The notes beneath the pieces were generated by a model. The model was given only the letters and a program-made list of their open reading frames with translations, made no database searches and was not told the origin of the DNA. From the NCBI GenBank assembly GCA_913064945.1, contig CAJYAN010000010.1, forward strand, positions 1 through 64,000: DNA of 64,000 nt, read 5' to 3'. This DNA comes from an uncultured Gammaproteobacteria bacterium. GTDB lineage: Bacteria > Pseudomonadota > Gammaproteobacteria > UBA6429 > Thiohalophilaceae. Positions 17,177 through 24,913 of this stretch are shown one piece after another. The position numbers and the translations under genes are program-made. Numbering within the stretch: the stretch's first letter is position 1; every line of letters starts with the position of its first letter.

Positions 17177-18355
17177 TTATAGCTCACCATAGGAATGCAG
17201 GCCTGACAAAAACATATTGACTCCCAGGAAGGCGAACGTTGTCACCAGCAGACCAATCGCTGCCCACCAGGCCAGTGGAGCACCGCGCCAGCCTTTGGTC
17301 AGACGCATATGTAACCAGGCAGCATAGTTTAACCAGACAATAAGCGCCCAGGTCTCTTTCGGGTCCCATGACCAGTATCCACCCCAGGCCTCTGCCGCCC
17401 ACATGGCACCCAGTATCGTCGCCATGGTGAAAAAGGCAAAACCCAACGCAATGGACTTGTGCATGATATCGTCGAGCATATCCAGATCGGGCAGATGTCT
17501 TGCCATGTAGCCATCAGGATTTACCTGTACGGCCTTTTGTTTTATCAGATACGCCACGCCCAGCATGGCGGCAATGGCAAACGAACCATAACCTACAAAG
17601 TTGGCCGGCACGTGGATCTTCATCCAGTAACTCTGTAAGGCAGGGACAAGCGGCTTAATTTCACTAGCATCCCGCGCAAAATTGTACCAGAGCAGAAAGG
17701 CAACGGCGGCACTGATCACCAGCAACACAAAGCCACCCATTTTACGAGTCTCATACTTCTGTTCGTAAAACAGATAGAGTGCTGCCGTTATCACTGAAAA
17801 CAGAATAAAGACTTCGTAGAGATTACTTACAGGGATATGACCGATGTCCGGGCCCAGCAGATACGATTCGCGCCAGCGCACCATCAGACCAATCAAACCC
17901 ATGGCCGTTGCAGTCCAGGTCATGCTGGAGGCGACCTTCCCGACAAACTCGTTGTCACGAAACGTGGCATAAAAGTAGGTTACTGTCGCCATCACAAACA
18001 AGGCGCTCATCCACATAATCGCCGACTGACTGGAAATGAGAAATTTCAAAAAGAAATTGTGCTCTGCCAGCGATAGGTCCGTACCGTAGATGCTGATCGA
18101 CCAGAGGCTGATCACAGCGACGGCAATCACCAGGCCGCGAAATGACTTCCAGAGCAAGCCCAGGCCGGTAAGCCCCATGGTTGCACCCGACAGAATACCA
18201 AGCTCGAAGGTATCCATTTCACTACCGTAACGTGCGAAGACATAAAAACCACTGGCCAGTACCAGGGCAGCCCATAGGCCATCCCAAAGATTCAGATTTT
18301 TAAACCATGACCAACGCTCAAACGATGAAGGCATTACATGCTGACTTGTATTCAT
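17177..18355 (-). CDS. ccsB: Cytochrome c biogenesis protein CcsB/CcsA-type (system II)
   Basis: The 392-residue polytopic membrane protein has about eight hydrophobic segments. The haem-handling WWD motif lies near residue 315 (WGGYWSWDPKETWALIVW), and conserved His residues flank it. With ResB it forms the system II cytochrome c synthase, which exports haem and attaches it to CXXCH motifs in the periplasm. It lies 30 bases after resB. A GAGGGG stretch precedes the start. It should mature the two cytochromes encoded just upstream. Confidence 0.92.
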   Translation of the reverse strand: MNTSQHVMPSSFERWSWFKNLNLWDGLWAALVLASGFYVFARYGSEMDTFELGILSGATMGLTGLGLLWKSFRGLVIAVAVISLWSISIYGTDLSLAEHNFFLKFLISSQSAIMWMSALFVMATVTYFYATFRDNEFVGKVASSMTWTATAMGLIGLMVRWRESYLLGPDIGHIPVSNLYEVFILFSVITAALYLFYEQKYETRKMGGFVLLVISAAVAFLLWYNFARDASEIKPLVPALQSYWMKIHVPANFVGYGSFAIAAMLGVAYLIKQKAVQVNPDGYMARHLPDLDMLDDIMHKSIALGFAFFTMATILGAMWAAEAWGGYWSWDPKETWALIVWLNYAAWLHMRLTKGWRGAPLAWWAAIGLLVTTFAFLGVNMFLSGLHSYGEL

Positions 18356-18385
18356 TTCTTTTCCCCTCGTACCATGCCGGAATAT

Positions 18386-20392
18386 CTACCGTCTTTCGGC
18401 AATTCCCAGCGCTTTAAGTTCAAAAGCTTTTGTGAGTTCAACAAAGTGCTTACTGAAATCTTCCTTATTCCTCAGACCGCTGCCGGCCAGGAGTATCTGC
18501 AGCTTGCCGTCGACCGGCTTGAGCAGCAACCATAACCGCTGAGGCATAATATAGAACATCATAAAAATACCCAGCACCAGCATACCACTTCCAAGATAGA
18601 CTATATCCTTACCAGGAGAACGGGTAATTTCCAGCCCCGAGGCCTGACGCTCATCATAGGATGCCAGCTGCACATAAAAAGGCGAGCCATATTTACTGAT
18701 AGCGGCCAGATTCGTGACGGCATCTTCAAAAAAAGCCTGGTTCGCCGGCGACAGCGGCTTACTAATATCCACACCCTCCTGTTTCAGCAGGTCAAGATAG
18801 GCGGACTGCATGACATTACGCAGGATTTTGATATAGGCATCGGCAACAGAGGCCTGTTTATCCTTTGGTACGCGCTGGCGGATCTCGTTGTCAATGGCGG
18901 CAAAACCCCCGTCCACATACAGCTTCACCAGCTGTCGCATCGAATCCACAATACGGTCACGAACCTGTGGTGAATTCAGCTTGGCATTTTTAAGGGCTTT
19001 TGTCGCATTCTGACGGGCAATTTCCGCCACCCGCTTCGTATTATTTAGCAGGGCGTGAAACTCCATGAAGCGATCGACCTTACCTTGCGGGTCCATCGGA
19101 ATATGTAAGTACCGATACGGCTCATCGACAGATTTACGCATGCCGCTAATATAGAACAGGCGTCCATCCTGTTCCACCGGCCCCATAAAATTCAGGTATT
19201 CGGTCGCGACACCGGTGGCGTCGCGCAATTTAAAGACAATACTGGGGCCATAATTGACAAAGCTTCTGCCGCTGCCTTTTTCTGCCGGAAAGACGTTAAA
19301 GGGCTGGAACTTATCAATCTCCAGCGTCAATTTCTGGCCTTTCACTTTTAGGTCTCGGTGATCAAACACGGCCGTATCAACCTTGGTTGTATGCAGCTGC
19401 GGGTCAAAAAATGGCCACAATTTCAGGTGCAGCTTGGAACCGCCGTCACCGAAGCTGGCCTGATAGATGCTATAGCCACGGTAGAGTAGTGGATGATTAA
19501 CCCGAATGGTTGTTTTGAGCGGCTTGCTCAGTTGATCGTCATGGATGATGAGATCACTTTCAAATGACTTTGGCTGGCCCGATGGATAATGCTCAATTCG
19601 AAAGTCTTTGAGCTCTACCGAAAAAGGCAGCTCCTGTATCAGATAGCCATCCCGGATATTCAAAAAAACCAGATTGGTCGTACTACCCTCCGGCAGGGTA
19701 ATGTTGCCACGAAATGAAAAATTATCCTGAGGCTTCAGACGACTCTTGGCTGGCACCTCACTGGCTGAAATATTACGTGTCTCCAGCGAGATCGCGCCGC
19801 GCCATTCCTTGATCTTGAGTGGCAAATTTCCATCGATCAAACCACCAATACAAATAACGACGATACCCACATGGGTAAATATATAACCGAACCGGCTGAG
19901 CCCGCCCTTAATCATGGCAAAGACCTGCTCATCGCCACGTTTTTTTATTCTTAAACGATAGCCTGCACCCTTAAAAAACTGCTGGGCCTTATCGGCTACC
20001 TGTTGCGTCTCCTGCGCCACCTGCCATTCTTGCTGATTGGCCATTGTGCGTAGTGATTTTTCCTGGGCATTCAGGCGAAAGTGCAATACATCACGCAAAA
20101 TAATGGGGATATTCCGATAGACACAAACGGTCGTACTGAGTAAGAGAAACGCCAGCAACAACAAAAACCAGATAGCACCATAAACATCATACAGGCCAAG
20201 CTTTAGGAACACCTGATGCCAGAAGGTACCAAACTTGATAATGTAATCGGTGTAGGGCTGATTCTGCTTCAGGACGGTACCGATGACCGAGGCAATCGCT
20301 ACCACCACCAGAATGGTGATCGCCAGATTCATTGACCCTAGAAAGGTCAACCAGATATTTTCACTTTTTTGCTTGTTTGTTGTTTCTGACAC
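18386..20392 (-). CDS. resB: Cytochrome c biogenesis protein ResB
   Basis: The 668-residue membrane protein has three N-terminal helices (near 15-37, 68-92 and 170-190) and a large periplasmic domain with the family GYIFTHVGIVVICIGG stretch. One C-terminal helix (about 600-620, LGSGMLVLGIFMMFYIMP) is followed by a short cytoplasmic tail. It is the partner of the CcsB protein in system II haem attachment. Presence of system II here does not exclude a Ccm system elsewhere. The gene follows the cytochromes after a terminator, so it may have its own promoter in the 116-base gap. Confidence 0.93.
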   Translation of the reverse strand: MSETTNKQKSENIWLTFLGSMNLAITILVVVAIASVIGTVLKQNQPYTDYIIKFGTFWHQVFLKLGLYDVYGAIWFLLLLAFLLLSTTVCVYRNIPIILRDVLHFRLNAQEKSLRTMANQQEWQVAQETQQVADKAQQFFKGAGYRLRIKKRGDEQVFAMIKGGLSRFGYIFTHVGIVVICIGGLIDGNLPLKIKEWRGAISLETRNISASEVPAKSRLKPQDNFSFRGNITLPEGSTTNLVFLNIRDGYLIQELPFSVELKDFRIEHYPSGQPKSFESDLIIHDDQLSKPLKTTIRVNHPLLYRGYSIYQASFGDGGSKLHLKLWPFFDPQLHTTKVDTAVFDHRDLKVKGQKLTLEIDKFQPFNVFPAEKGSGRSFVNYGPSIVFKLRDATGVATEYLNFMGPVEQDGRLFYISGMRKSVDEPYRYLHIPMDPQGKVDRFMEFHALLNNTKRVAEIARQNATKALKNAKLNSPQVRDRIVDSMRQLVKLYVDGGFAAIDNEIRQRVPKDKQASVADAYIKILRNVMQSAYLDLLKQEGVDISKPLSPANQAFFEDAVTNLAAISKYGSPFYVQLASYDERQASGLEITRSPGKDIVYLGSGMLVLGIFMMFYIMPQRLWLLLKPVDGKLQILLAGSGLRNKEDFSKHFVELTKAFELKALGIAERR

Positions 20393-20444
20393 GGGACTAA
20401 CCTTGCTGATTTAATCGCGGAGGCCACCATACACAAAAAACAAA

Positions 20445-20471
20445 GGGCGGTCTTTAAAAAAAAGACCACCC
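20445..20471 (-). terminator. Rho-independent terminator of cytochrome c5-c4 operon
   Basis: On the minus strand GGGTGGTCTTT pairs with AAAGACCGCCC (one mismatch), followed by TTTGTTTTTTG. It sits 38 bases past the cytochrome c4 stop codon and separates the cytochromes from resB. Confidence 0.8.
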
Positions 20472-20508
20472 ATTTTGTACTGCGATTACTGCTGCAGTCG
20501 AATACCGT

Positions 20509-21114
20509 TTAGTGCAGACCCTGAATATAGGCGGCAACCGCCTTGATATCAGAGTCTGACATGCGACCTGCAATATCACGCATCATTTTGTTGGGGTCAT
20601 TACTACGTGTACCACTGCGGAAATCCCCCAGGGTCTTGACAACATAGGCCGCATGCTGGCCACCTAGACGTGGAAATTTTGCCGCAGGATTACCACTACC
20701 GGTCGGTCCATGACAGGCCATACAGGCCGCTACCTTCTTGTCCTTGATACCGCCACGGTAGATCTTTTCACCCTGCTTTACCAGTGCTTTGTCTGCACCA
20801 CCCAGGCTCACTTGCTGCTTGCTAAAGAAGGCTGCCAGGTCATCCACATCCTGTGAGCTAAGGGCCGCAGCCTGGGCACTCATAATCGGGTCTTTTCGAT
20901 TACCTGCCTTGAAGTCATGCAGCTCTTTGGCGATATAGGAAGCATGTTGTGCCGCCAGCTTGGGCCAGACGGGGTTGACGCTAACACCATTAACGCCATG
21001 ACAACTAAAACAGACCTGTGCCTTGGCCTTACCTGCCTCGACATTCCCGAGGGCAAACGCGGAACCGGCCAGCGCAAAAAGGGCACTGGCGACCAATATT
21101 TTACGTAACATCAT
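20509..21114 (-). CDS. Dihaem cytochrome c4
   Basis: The 201-residue exported protein has a signal peptide (MLRKILVASALFALAGSAFA) and two class I cytochrome c domains with haem motifs CFSCH (near 35) and CMACH (near 131). Each is followed by its own Met-ligand region, the two-domain layout of cytochrome c4. It carries electrons in the periplasm to terminal oxidases. The ATG overlaps the cytochrome c5 stop (ATGATG), so the two are translationally coupled. It matches the position of PA5490 (cc4) in P. aeruginosa. Confidence 0.93.
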   Translation of the reverse strand: MMLRKILVASALFALAGSAFALGNVEAGKAKAQVCFSCHGVNGVSVNPVWPKLAAQHASYIAKELHDFKAGNRKDPIMSAQAAALSSQDVDDLAAFFSKQQVSLGGADKALVKQGEKIYRGGIKDKKVAACMACHGPTGSGNPAAKFPRLGGQHAAYVVKTLGDFRSGTRSNDPNKMMRDIAGRMSDSDIKAVAAYIQGLH

Positions 21115-21419
21115 TTTGCGTGCGCCACCATGTAATCAACCGCTGCCTTAACGCTGGCATCGCTCAGGCCAGCATTACCACCCTTGGCTGGCATAAAGCC
21201 CTTGGCGCCCTTAAAACCATGAATCGCATGCTTGTACAAAGTATCCTTGCCCTTTGCGAGACGCGCCTTCCACTCCAGTTTGTCACCAAATTTGGGGGCA
21301 TTTGCAACACCGGCGGCATGACACACAGCGCAGGTCTTGTTGTATGTTTCATTGGCCTGAGCGGCACTCATCGCACTCATCAGTGCAATCGCAGATACCA
21401 TAGCGATAGTTTTTTTCAT
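21111..21419 (-). CDS. Monohaem cytochrome c5-family protein
   Basis: The small exported cytochrome of 102 residues has a signal peptide cut after AQA (near 22), one haem motif CAVCH near residue 34 and a Met ligand in the GFMPAKGG stretch. This is the length and pattern of cytochrome c5. A strong GAGGAG ribosome site lies before the ATG. It is the first gene of the operon with cytochrome c4 and is divergent from engB across 150 bases, which should contain both promoters. Confidence 0.9.
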   Translation of the reverse strand: MKKTIAMVSAIALMSAMSAAQANETYNKTCAVCHAAGVANAPKFGDKLEWKARLAKGKDTLYKHAIHGFKGAKGFMPAKGGNAGLSDASVKAAVDYMVAHAK

Positions 21420-21571
21420 GCTGTGAACTCCTCACTTAAAAGTTTTTTGTCGCGAATGATGCCTCGATTCGTCAACTGGTTCATAATGCACCGCCGCGGC
21501 CCGAAACAACCTGAAATTTTGCGGCTCTTGTATACCAAGTAGACCCGTTGTGGTCAAGAGATCAAAGACTT

Positions 21572-22225
21572 ATGAGTTTAGTCAGAAACCCCGCCCGTTA
21601 CGCGCAAGCCGAATTTCTGCTTAGTGTACCTCATCCCAGGCAGGCACCCCAAGATGAAGGTTTTGAGGTGGCGTTTGCCGGGCGCTCGAATGCGGGGAAG
21701 TCCAGTGCGCTCAATACCATTACCAGCCGTAAAGGACTGGCGCGCACCAGCAAGACTCCCGGACGTACCCAGCATCTGGTTTTTTTTCGTCTCGACGACC
21801 ATCGCCGCCTGGTTGACCTGCCGGGCTATGGTTTTGCCCGCGTCCCCGAGGCGATGAAGCTCAAGTGGCAACAGGCCATGCGAACCTATTTGACGGATCG
21901 ACAGGCCCTCAAGGGTCTCGTGCTCATTATGGATATTCGTCGCCAGCTGACTGATTTTGACCAGATACTGCTTGATTGGTGCATTCAGTACCAGCTTCCC
22001 GTCCATATCCTGCTGAGTAAGGCGGACAAACTAAAACGCGGGGCTGCCAAAAGTGCCCTGCTGAAAATGAAGCAAGACTTACAGGGCTATACGGGCATTA
22101 GTATTCAGCTGTTTTCCTCGCTCAAACGCGACGGCGTTGAAGAGGCCCAGCAAAAACTGGACGAGTGGTTACGCTGGGATGAGGTCATCGAGACTAGCGA
22201 GACTAGCGAGACTAGCGAACCGTAA
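21572..22225 (+). CDS. engB: Ribosome biogenesis GTP-binding protein EngB/YsxC
   Basis: The 217-residue small GTPase is needed for 50S subunit assembly. It has G1 GRSNAGKSS (near 37), G3 DLPGYG and G4 LSKADK. The ATG at 21572 is chosen because family members start [16 protein letters not shown]; a TTG at 21548 would add eight unneeded residues. The C-terminus ends [11 protein letters not shown], encoded by three copies of a 9-base unit (22191-22217). It is divergent from the cytochromes and converges on a candidate small RNA. Confidence 0.94.
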   Translation: MSLVRNPARYAQAEFLLSVPHPRQAPQDEGFEVAFAGRSNAGKSSALNTITSRKGLARTSKTPGRTQHLVFFRLDDHRRLVDLPGYGFARVPEAMKLKWQQAMRTYLTDRQALKGLVLIMDIRRQLTDFDQILLDWCIQYQLPVHILLSKADKLKRGAAKSALLKMKQDLQGYTGISIQLFSSLKRDGVEEAQQKLDEWLRWDEVIETSETSETSEP

Positions 22226-22238
22226 CTCAGACTAACAT

Positions 22239-22348
22239 AAAAAAAGCCCCGGTCCTGTGGGATTGAGAGGTGACTGGGGCTATAAGTTTCGACCCGGCCT
22301 GGGAGGCCGAATCACCACTGCCACCAGGGAGGGCGGGGCAGTAGCATT
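22239..22348 (-). ncRNA. Candidate Spot 42/ErsA/sX13-type regulatory sRNA
   Basis: On the minus strand three consecutive stem-loops can be drawn. An 8-bp stem is formed by 22337-22344 and 22315-22322; a 6-bp CGGCCT/AGGCCG stem with a CCC loop spans 22295-22309; a 10-bp terminator stem (22272-22281 with 22245-22254) is followed by seven Ts. All three loops show C-rich, anti-Shine-Dalgarno-like stretches (CCCTCCC, TCCCA, ACCTCTC). A TACAAT -10 box (22360-22355) would place the 5' end near 22348, giving about 110 bases. It converges on engB, as spf does on yihA in E. coli. It could instead be only the trmL terminator region. Confidence 0.62.
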
Positions 22349-22449
22349 AGTAATATTGTAATCCAATTATCTGATTATTCCACTCAGGTATTGTTAAGAA
22401 TTGTCAATTCTGGACGCGAGAGACGACAGGCCCTGTGGCGACACCCAGC

Positions 22450-22917
22450 TCAAACGCTCGCGCCCGCAAACCCCACTTGCCGCCAGGCCTCATAGAGGAC
22501 GACCGCGGCACAATTAGACAGGTTCATACTACGGTTATCCGCCTGCATGGGAAGACGCATCACGGAATCGGCACCCAGCTGCCCCCGAATCGCCTCTGGC
22601 AAGCCACGAGTCTCCGGACCCAATAAAAAGGCATCGCCCGCCTGATAGCGTTCATCATAAAAACTACGCCGTCCCTTGGTGGATAGCGCAAAAATTCGTG
22701 CTGGGCTAACCTTTTCAAGAAAGGCATCGAAGCTGTCGTGCTGCATAACCGCACTGTATTCACGATAATCGAGCCCCGCACGTCTCAACCGGGTATCATC
22801 CAGCTCAAATCCCAGGGGGTGAATTAAATGCAGGTAGGTACCCGTATTGGAACACAGGCGAATAATATTGCCTGTATTCGGCGGAATCTCGGGTTGATAC
22901 AGCACCAGATGAAACAC
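22450..22917 (-). CDS. trmL: tRNA (cytidine(34)-2'-O)-methyltransferase TrmL
   Basis: The 155-residue SPOUT methyltransferase modifies the wobble base of leucine tRNAs using SAM. The trefoil-knot motifs are all present: NTGNIIRLCSNTG near 15-27, GPETRGLPEAI near 100, and NLSNCAAVVLYEAWRQ at the end. The length is normal for TrmL. It is monocistronic or lies upstream of the candidate sRNA on the same strand. In the Spot 42/ErsA loci I know, polA occupies this position. Confidence 0.93.
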   Translation of the reverse strand: MFHLVLYQPEIPPNTGNIIRLCSNTGTYLHLIHPLGFELDDTRLRRAGLDYREYSAVMQHDSFDAFLEKVSPARIFALSTKGRRSFYDERYQAGDAFLLGPETRGLPEAIRGQLGADSVMRLPMQADNRSMNLSNCAAVVLYEAWRQVGFAGASV

Positions 22918-23025
22918 TTGAATTACCTGCTTATTTTATTATTGAGAAGTCGTAAATTTTAATTCGATCCAAAGCGCGTTAGTATCACAGCTAACATTGT
23001 ATCTATTCCGTTGGAGACGATAGCC

Positions 23026-23307
23026 ATGCGAATACAAATTATTCTTCCTGCACTGTTTTTTCTAAGTCTGACCGCCTGTGCCGGTAATCCCAATAGTCCC
23101 GCCGCACGGCAGTGCGAACAGGGCCTGAAAACGGCCTATCAGGAGCTCGATCTCGCCAGGGCCAAAGGCTTTGACGGTACGGTCGAATACACCAAGGCGG
23201 CTGGCCTGCTGGGCGCGGCCAAGATACAAAACGAATTTGGGAAGTACCCCAACTGTATCGATAAAGTTCAGCGCGCCCGTCAATATATTAAAAAATCAAA
23301 ACACTGA
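23026..23307 (+). CDS. Small lipoprotein of unknown function
   Basis: The protein of about 93 residues has a lipoprotein signal (MRIQIILPALFFLSLTAC) and lipobox LTAC|A near residue 18. The mature part is a single helical segment resembling tetratricopeptide-like helices (QGLKTAYQELDLARAKGF...KAAGLLGAAKIQNEFGKY). An upstream TTG at 23011 is open in frame, but GGAGA sits 8-9 bases before the ATG at 23026. It is likely anchored in the outer membrane, since the residue after Cys is Ala. I do not recognise a named family. Confidence 0.75.
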   Translation: MRIQIILPALFFLSLTACAGNPNSPAARQCEQGLKTAYQELDLARAKGFDGTVEYTKAAGLLGAAKIQNEFGKYPNCIDKVQRARQYIKKSKH

Positions 23308-23319
23308 GACATCTGCTGT

Positions 23320-24069
23320 GTGAAGATATTCGATAGTCATTTCCATATTATTGATCATCAATTTCCGCTTGTTGCCAATAATGGCTTTATACCCGATGCG
23401 TTTAGTGTCGAACAATACCAGCAGCACACCAGCCAGCTGAATATCATGGCGGGTGCGGTTGTCTCCGGTTCATTTCAGGCCTTTGATCAGAGCTATTTAC
23501 TCGCGGCACTCAAACAGCTTGGCCCCGGCTTTGTCGGTGTCACACAGTTGCCTGCCACCTGCCCCGATGCTGAAATCCTCGACCTGCATCATTCCGGTGT
23601 ACGGGCACTTCGCTTCAATCTTAAGCGTGGTGGCTCTGAAGCTATCCAGCACATCGAGGCACTGGCGCAGCGCGTCTATACCCTGGCGGGCTGGCATATT
23701 GAGCTGTATGTCGATTCTACAGAACTGGAGAGTCTCTACCCAATACTAATGCGCTTACCGAAATTCAGTATTGATCATCTTGGTCTTTCTGCGACAGGAT
23801 TTTCCACGCTCTTAAAACTGATCGAGGCAGGTGCGCGCGTCAAGGCAACCGGGTTTGGCCGTGTAGATTTTAACGTTGCCAATGCCCTGCAGAAAATTTT
23901 CAGTGTCAATCCGGACGCACTCCTGTTTGGCACGGACTTACCCGGTACCCGTGCACCACGCGCCTTTACACCGCAGGATTTTGAATTAATCAGCTCGCTA
24001 TTTTCCACGGCGCAACAGGAAAAAATTTTTTACAAAAATGCCGCTGACTTTTATCACATTAACAACTAA
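23320..24069 (+). CDS. Amidohydrolase-family TIM-barrel hydrolase
   Basis: The 249-residue protein starts at a GTG and opens MKIFDSHFHIID with the first metal-binding HxH of amidohydrolase-2 enzymes. Later motifs are SIDHLGLSATGF (a metal-ligand His) and the final catalytic Asp in LLFGTDLPGTRAPR. It probably hydrolyses or decarboxylates a small carboxylate or lactone, but the substrate is unknown. It is 12 bases past the lipoprotein gene, so the two may be cotranscribed, and it is convergent with the PhnD-like gene. Confidence 0.83.
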   Translation: MKIFDSHFHIIDHQFPLVANNGFIPDAFSVEQYQQHTSQLNIMAGAVVSGSFQAFDQSYLLAALKQLGPGFVGVTQLPATCPDAEILDLHHSGVRALRFNLKRGGSEAIQHIEALAQRVYTLAGWHIELYVDSTELESLYPILMRLPKFSIDHLGLSATGFSTLLKLIEAGARVKATGFGRVDFNVANALQKIFSVNPDALLFGTDLPGTRAPRAFTPQDFELISSLFSTAQQEKIFYKNAADFYHINN

Positions 24070-24079
24070 TACGACTGAT

Positions 24080-24913
24080 TCAGGATTTATCAAAAGGTGC
24101 GATCAATTTACGCACAATATCGTAATCTTTGTCTGACGTTGGCGCAAAACCATCATACTTGCCACTAAGCGACCGAATTATTTTTTTATGTGCAGGATTC
24201 CTGATATCAAGTTCCAGGAATGCCTGAATCAGTTTTTTTCTGGTCGCCGCATCCAGCTTGCCACTGGCGGTTATATTGTAGGGTGGTAAATGTGGTGAGC
24301 GATACAAAACGCGGATGCCCTTCTTCTGCCACGCATAGACCTTGGTGTCCTTCAATATACCGGCATCAAAGTCACCATTTAAAACTCCCCGCACAATATT
24401 GTCATAGTGGCCAATAAAGTGATAGCTGCCCAATTTTTTCAACGGCATACCCGCACCAACCACCACCGCACGCTGTAATAAAGCCGCCTTATCACCAAAG
24501 GCAAAACTCTTTCCCGCAAGGTCCGCTACGGTCTTAATCGGGCTATCTTTACGCACAACAATCATAAGTTGAAACGAGTCTTTATGATTGGTCACTGTCT
24601 TGACGAGGATCTGTGCATTACCTCTCTGGTGTGCCTTTAAATACGCTACTGGCGTCAGGTAGGCGAGGTCGACTTTGTCACTGGCGACATCGGTAATCGC
24701 GGCCGGCATATTGGCCGACAACATCAGGACGACCGGGCGGTTCATTTTACTGGTTAAATAACGGGTTAAAGGTGTTAGCCGGCGGTGCATGACGGCCGGA
24801 ATATCCATGGCAACCGAGCCTAAGCGCAATTCATTGACTGCCTCCGCTGCCGTTCCTTTTTCTGGCAGGCCACACACGATCACGAAAACAAACACAGAAA
24901 AATAGTTATTCAT
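24080..24913 (-). CDS. PhnD-like periplasmic substrate-binding protein
   Basis: The 277-residue protein has a signal peptide (about 22 residues, cut after GTA) and the PhnD/SsuA/transferrin-type periplasmic binding fold. Family stretches include LAYLTPVAYLKAH, KDSPIKTVADLAGKSFAFGD and GVLNGDFDAGILKD. No ABC permease or ATPase follows. Its ATG overlaps the last bases of the membrane diguanylate cyclase gene by 8 bases. It is therefore more likely a ligand sensor feeding that cyclase than an uptake component. The ligand (phosphonate, phosphite or another anion) is not evident. Confidence 0.85.
   Translation of the reverse strand: MNNYFSVFVFVIVCGLPEKGTAAEAVNELRLGSVAMDIPAVMHRRLTPLTRYLTSKMNRPVVLMLSANMPAAITDVASDKVDLAYLTPVAYLKAHQRGNAQILVKTVTNHKDSFQLMIVVRKDSPIKTVADLAGKSFAFGDKAALLQRAVVVGAGMPLKKLGSYHFIGHYDNIVRGVLNGDFDAGILKDTKVYAWQKKGIRVLYRSPHLPPYNITASGKLDAATRKKLIQAFLELDIRNPAHKKIIRSLSGKYDGFAPTSDKDYDIVRKLIAPFDKS

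Noticed and set aside
21548-21571. TTG start giving eight extra residues on EngB
   Set aside because: The ATG at 21572 matches the family N-terminus MSLVRNP; the upstream codons are not family-like.
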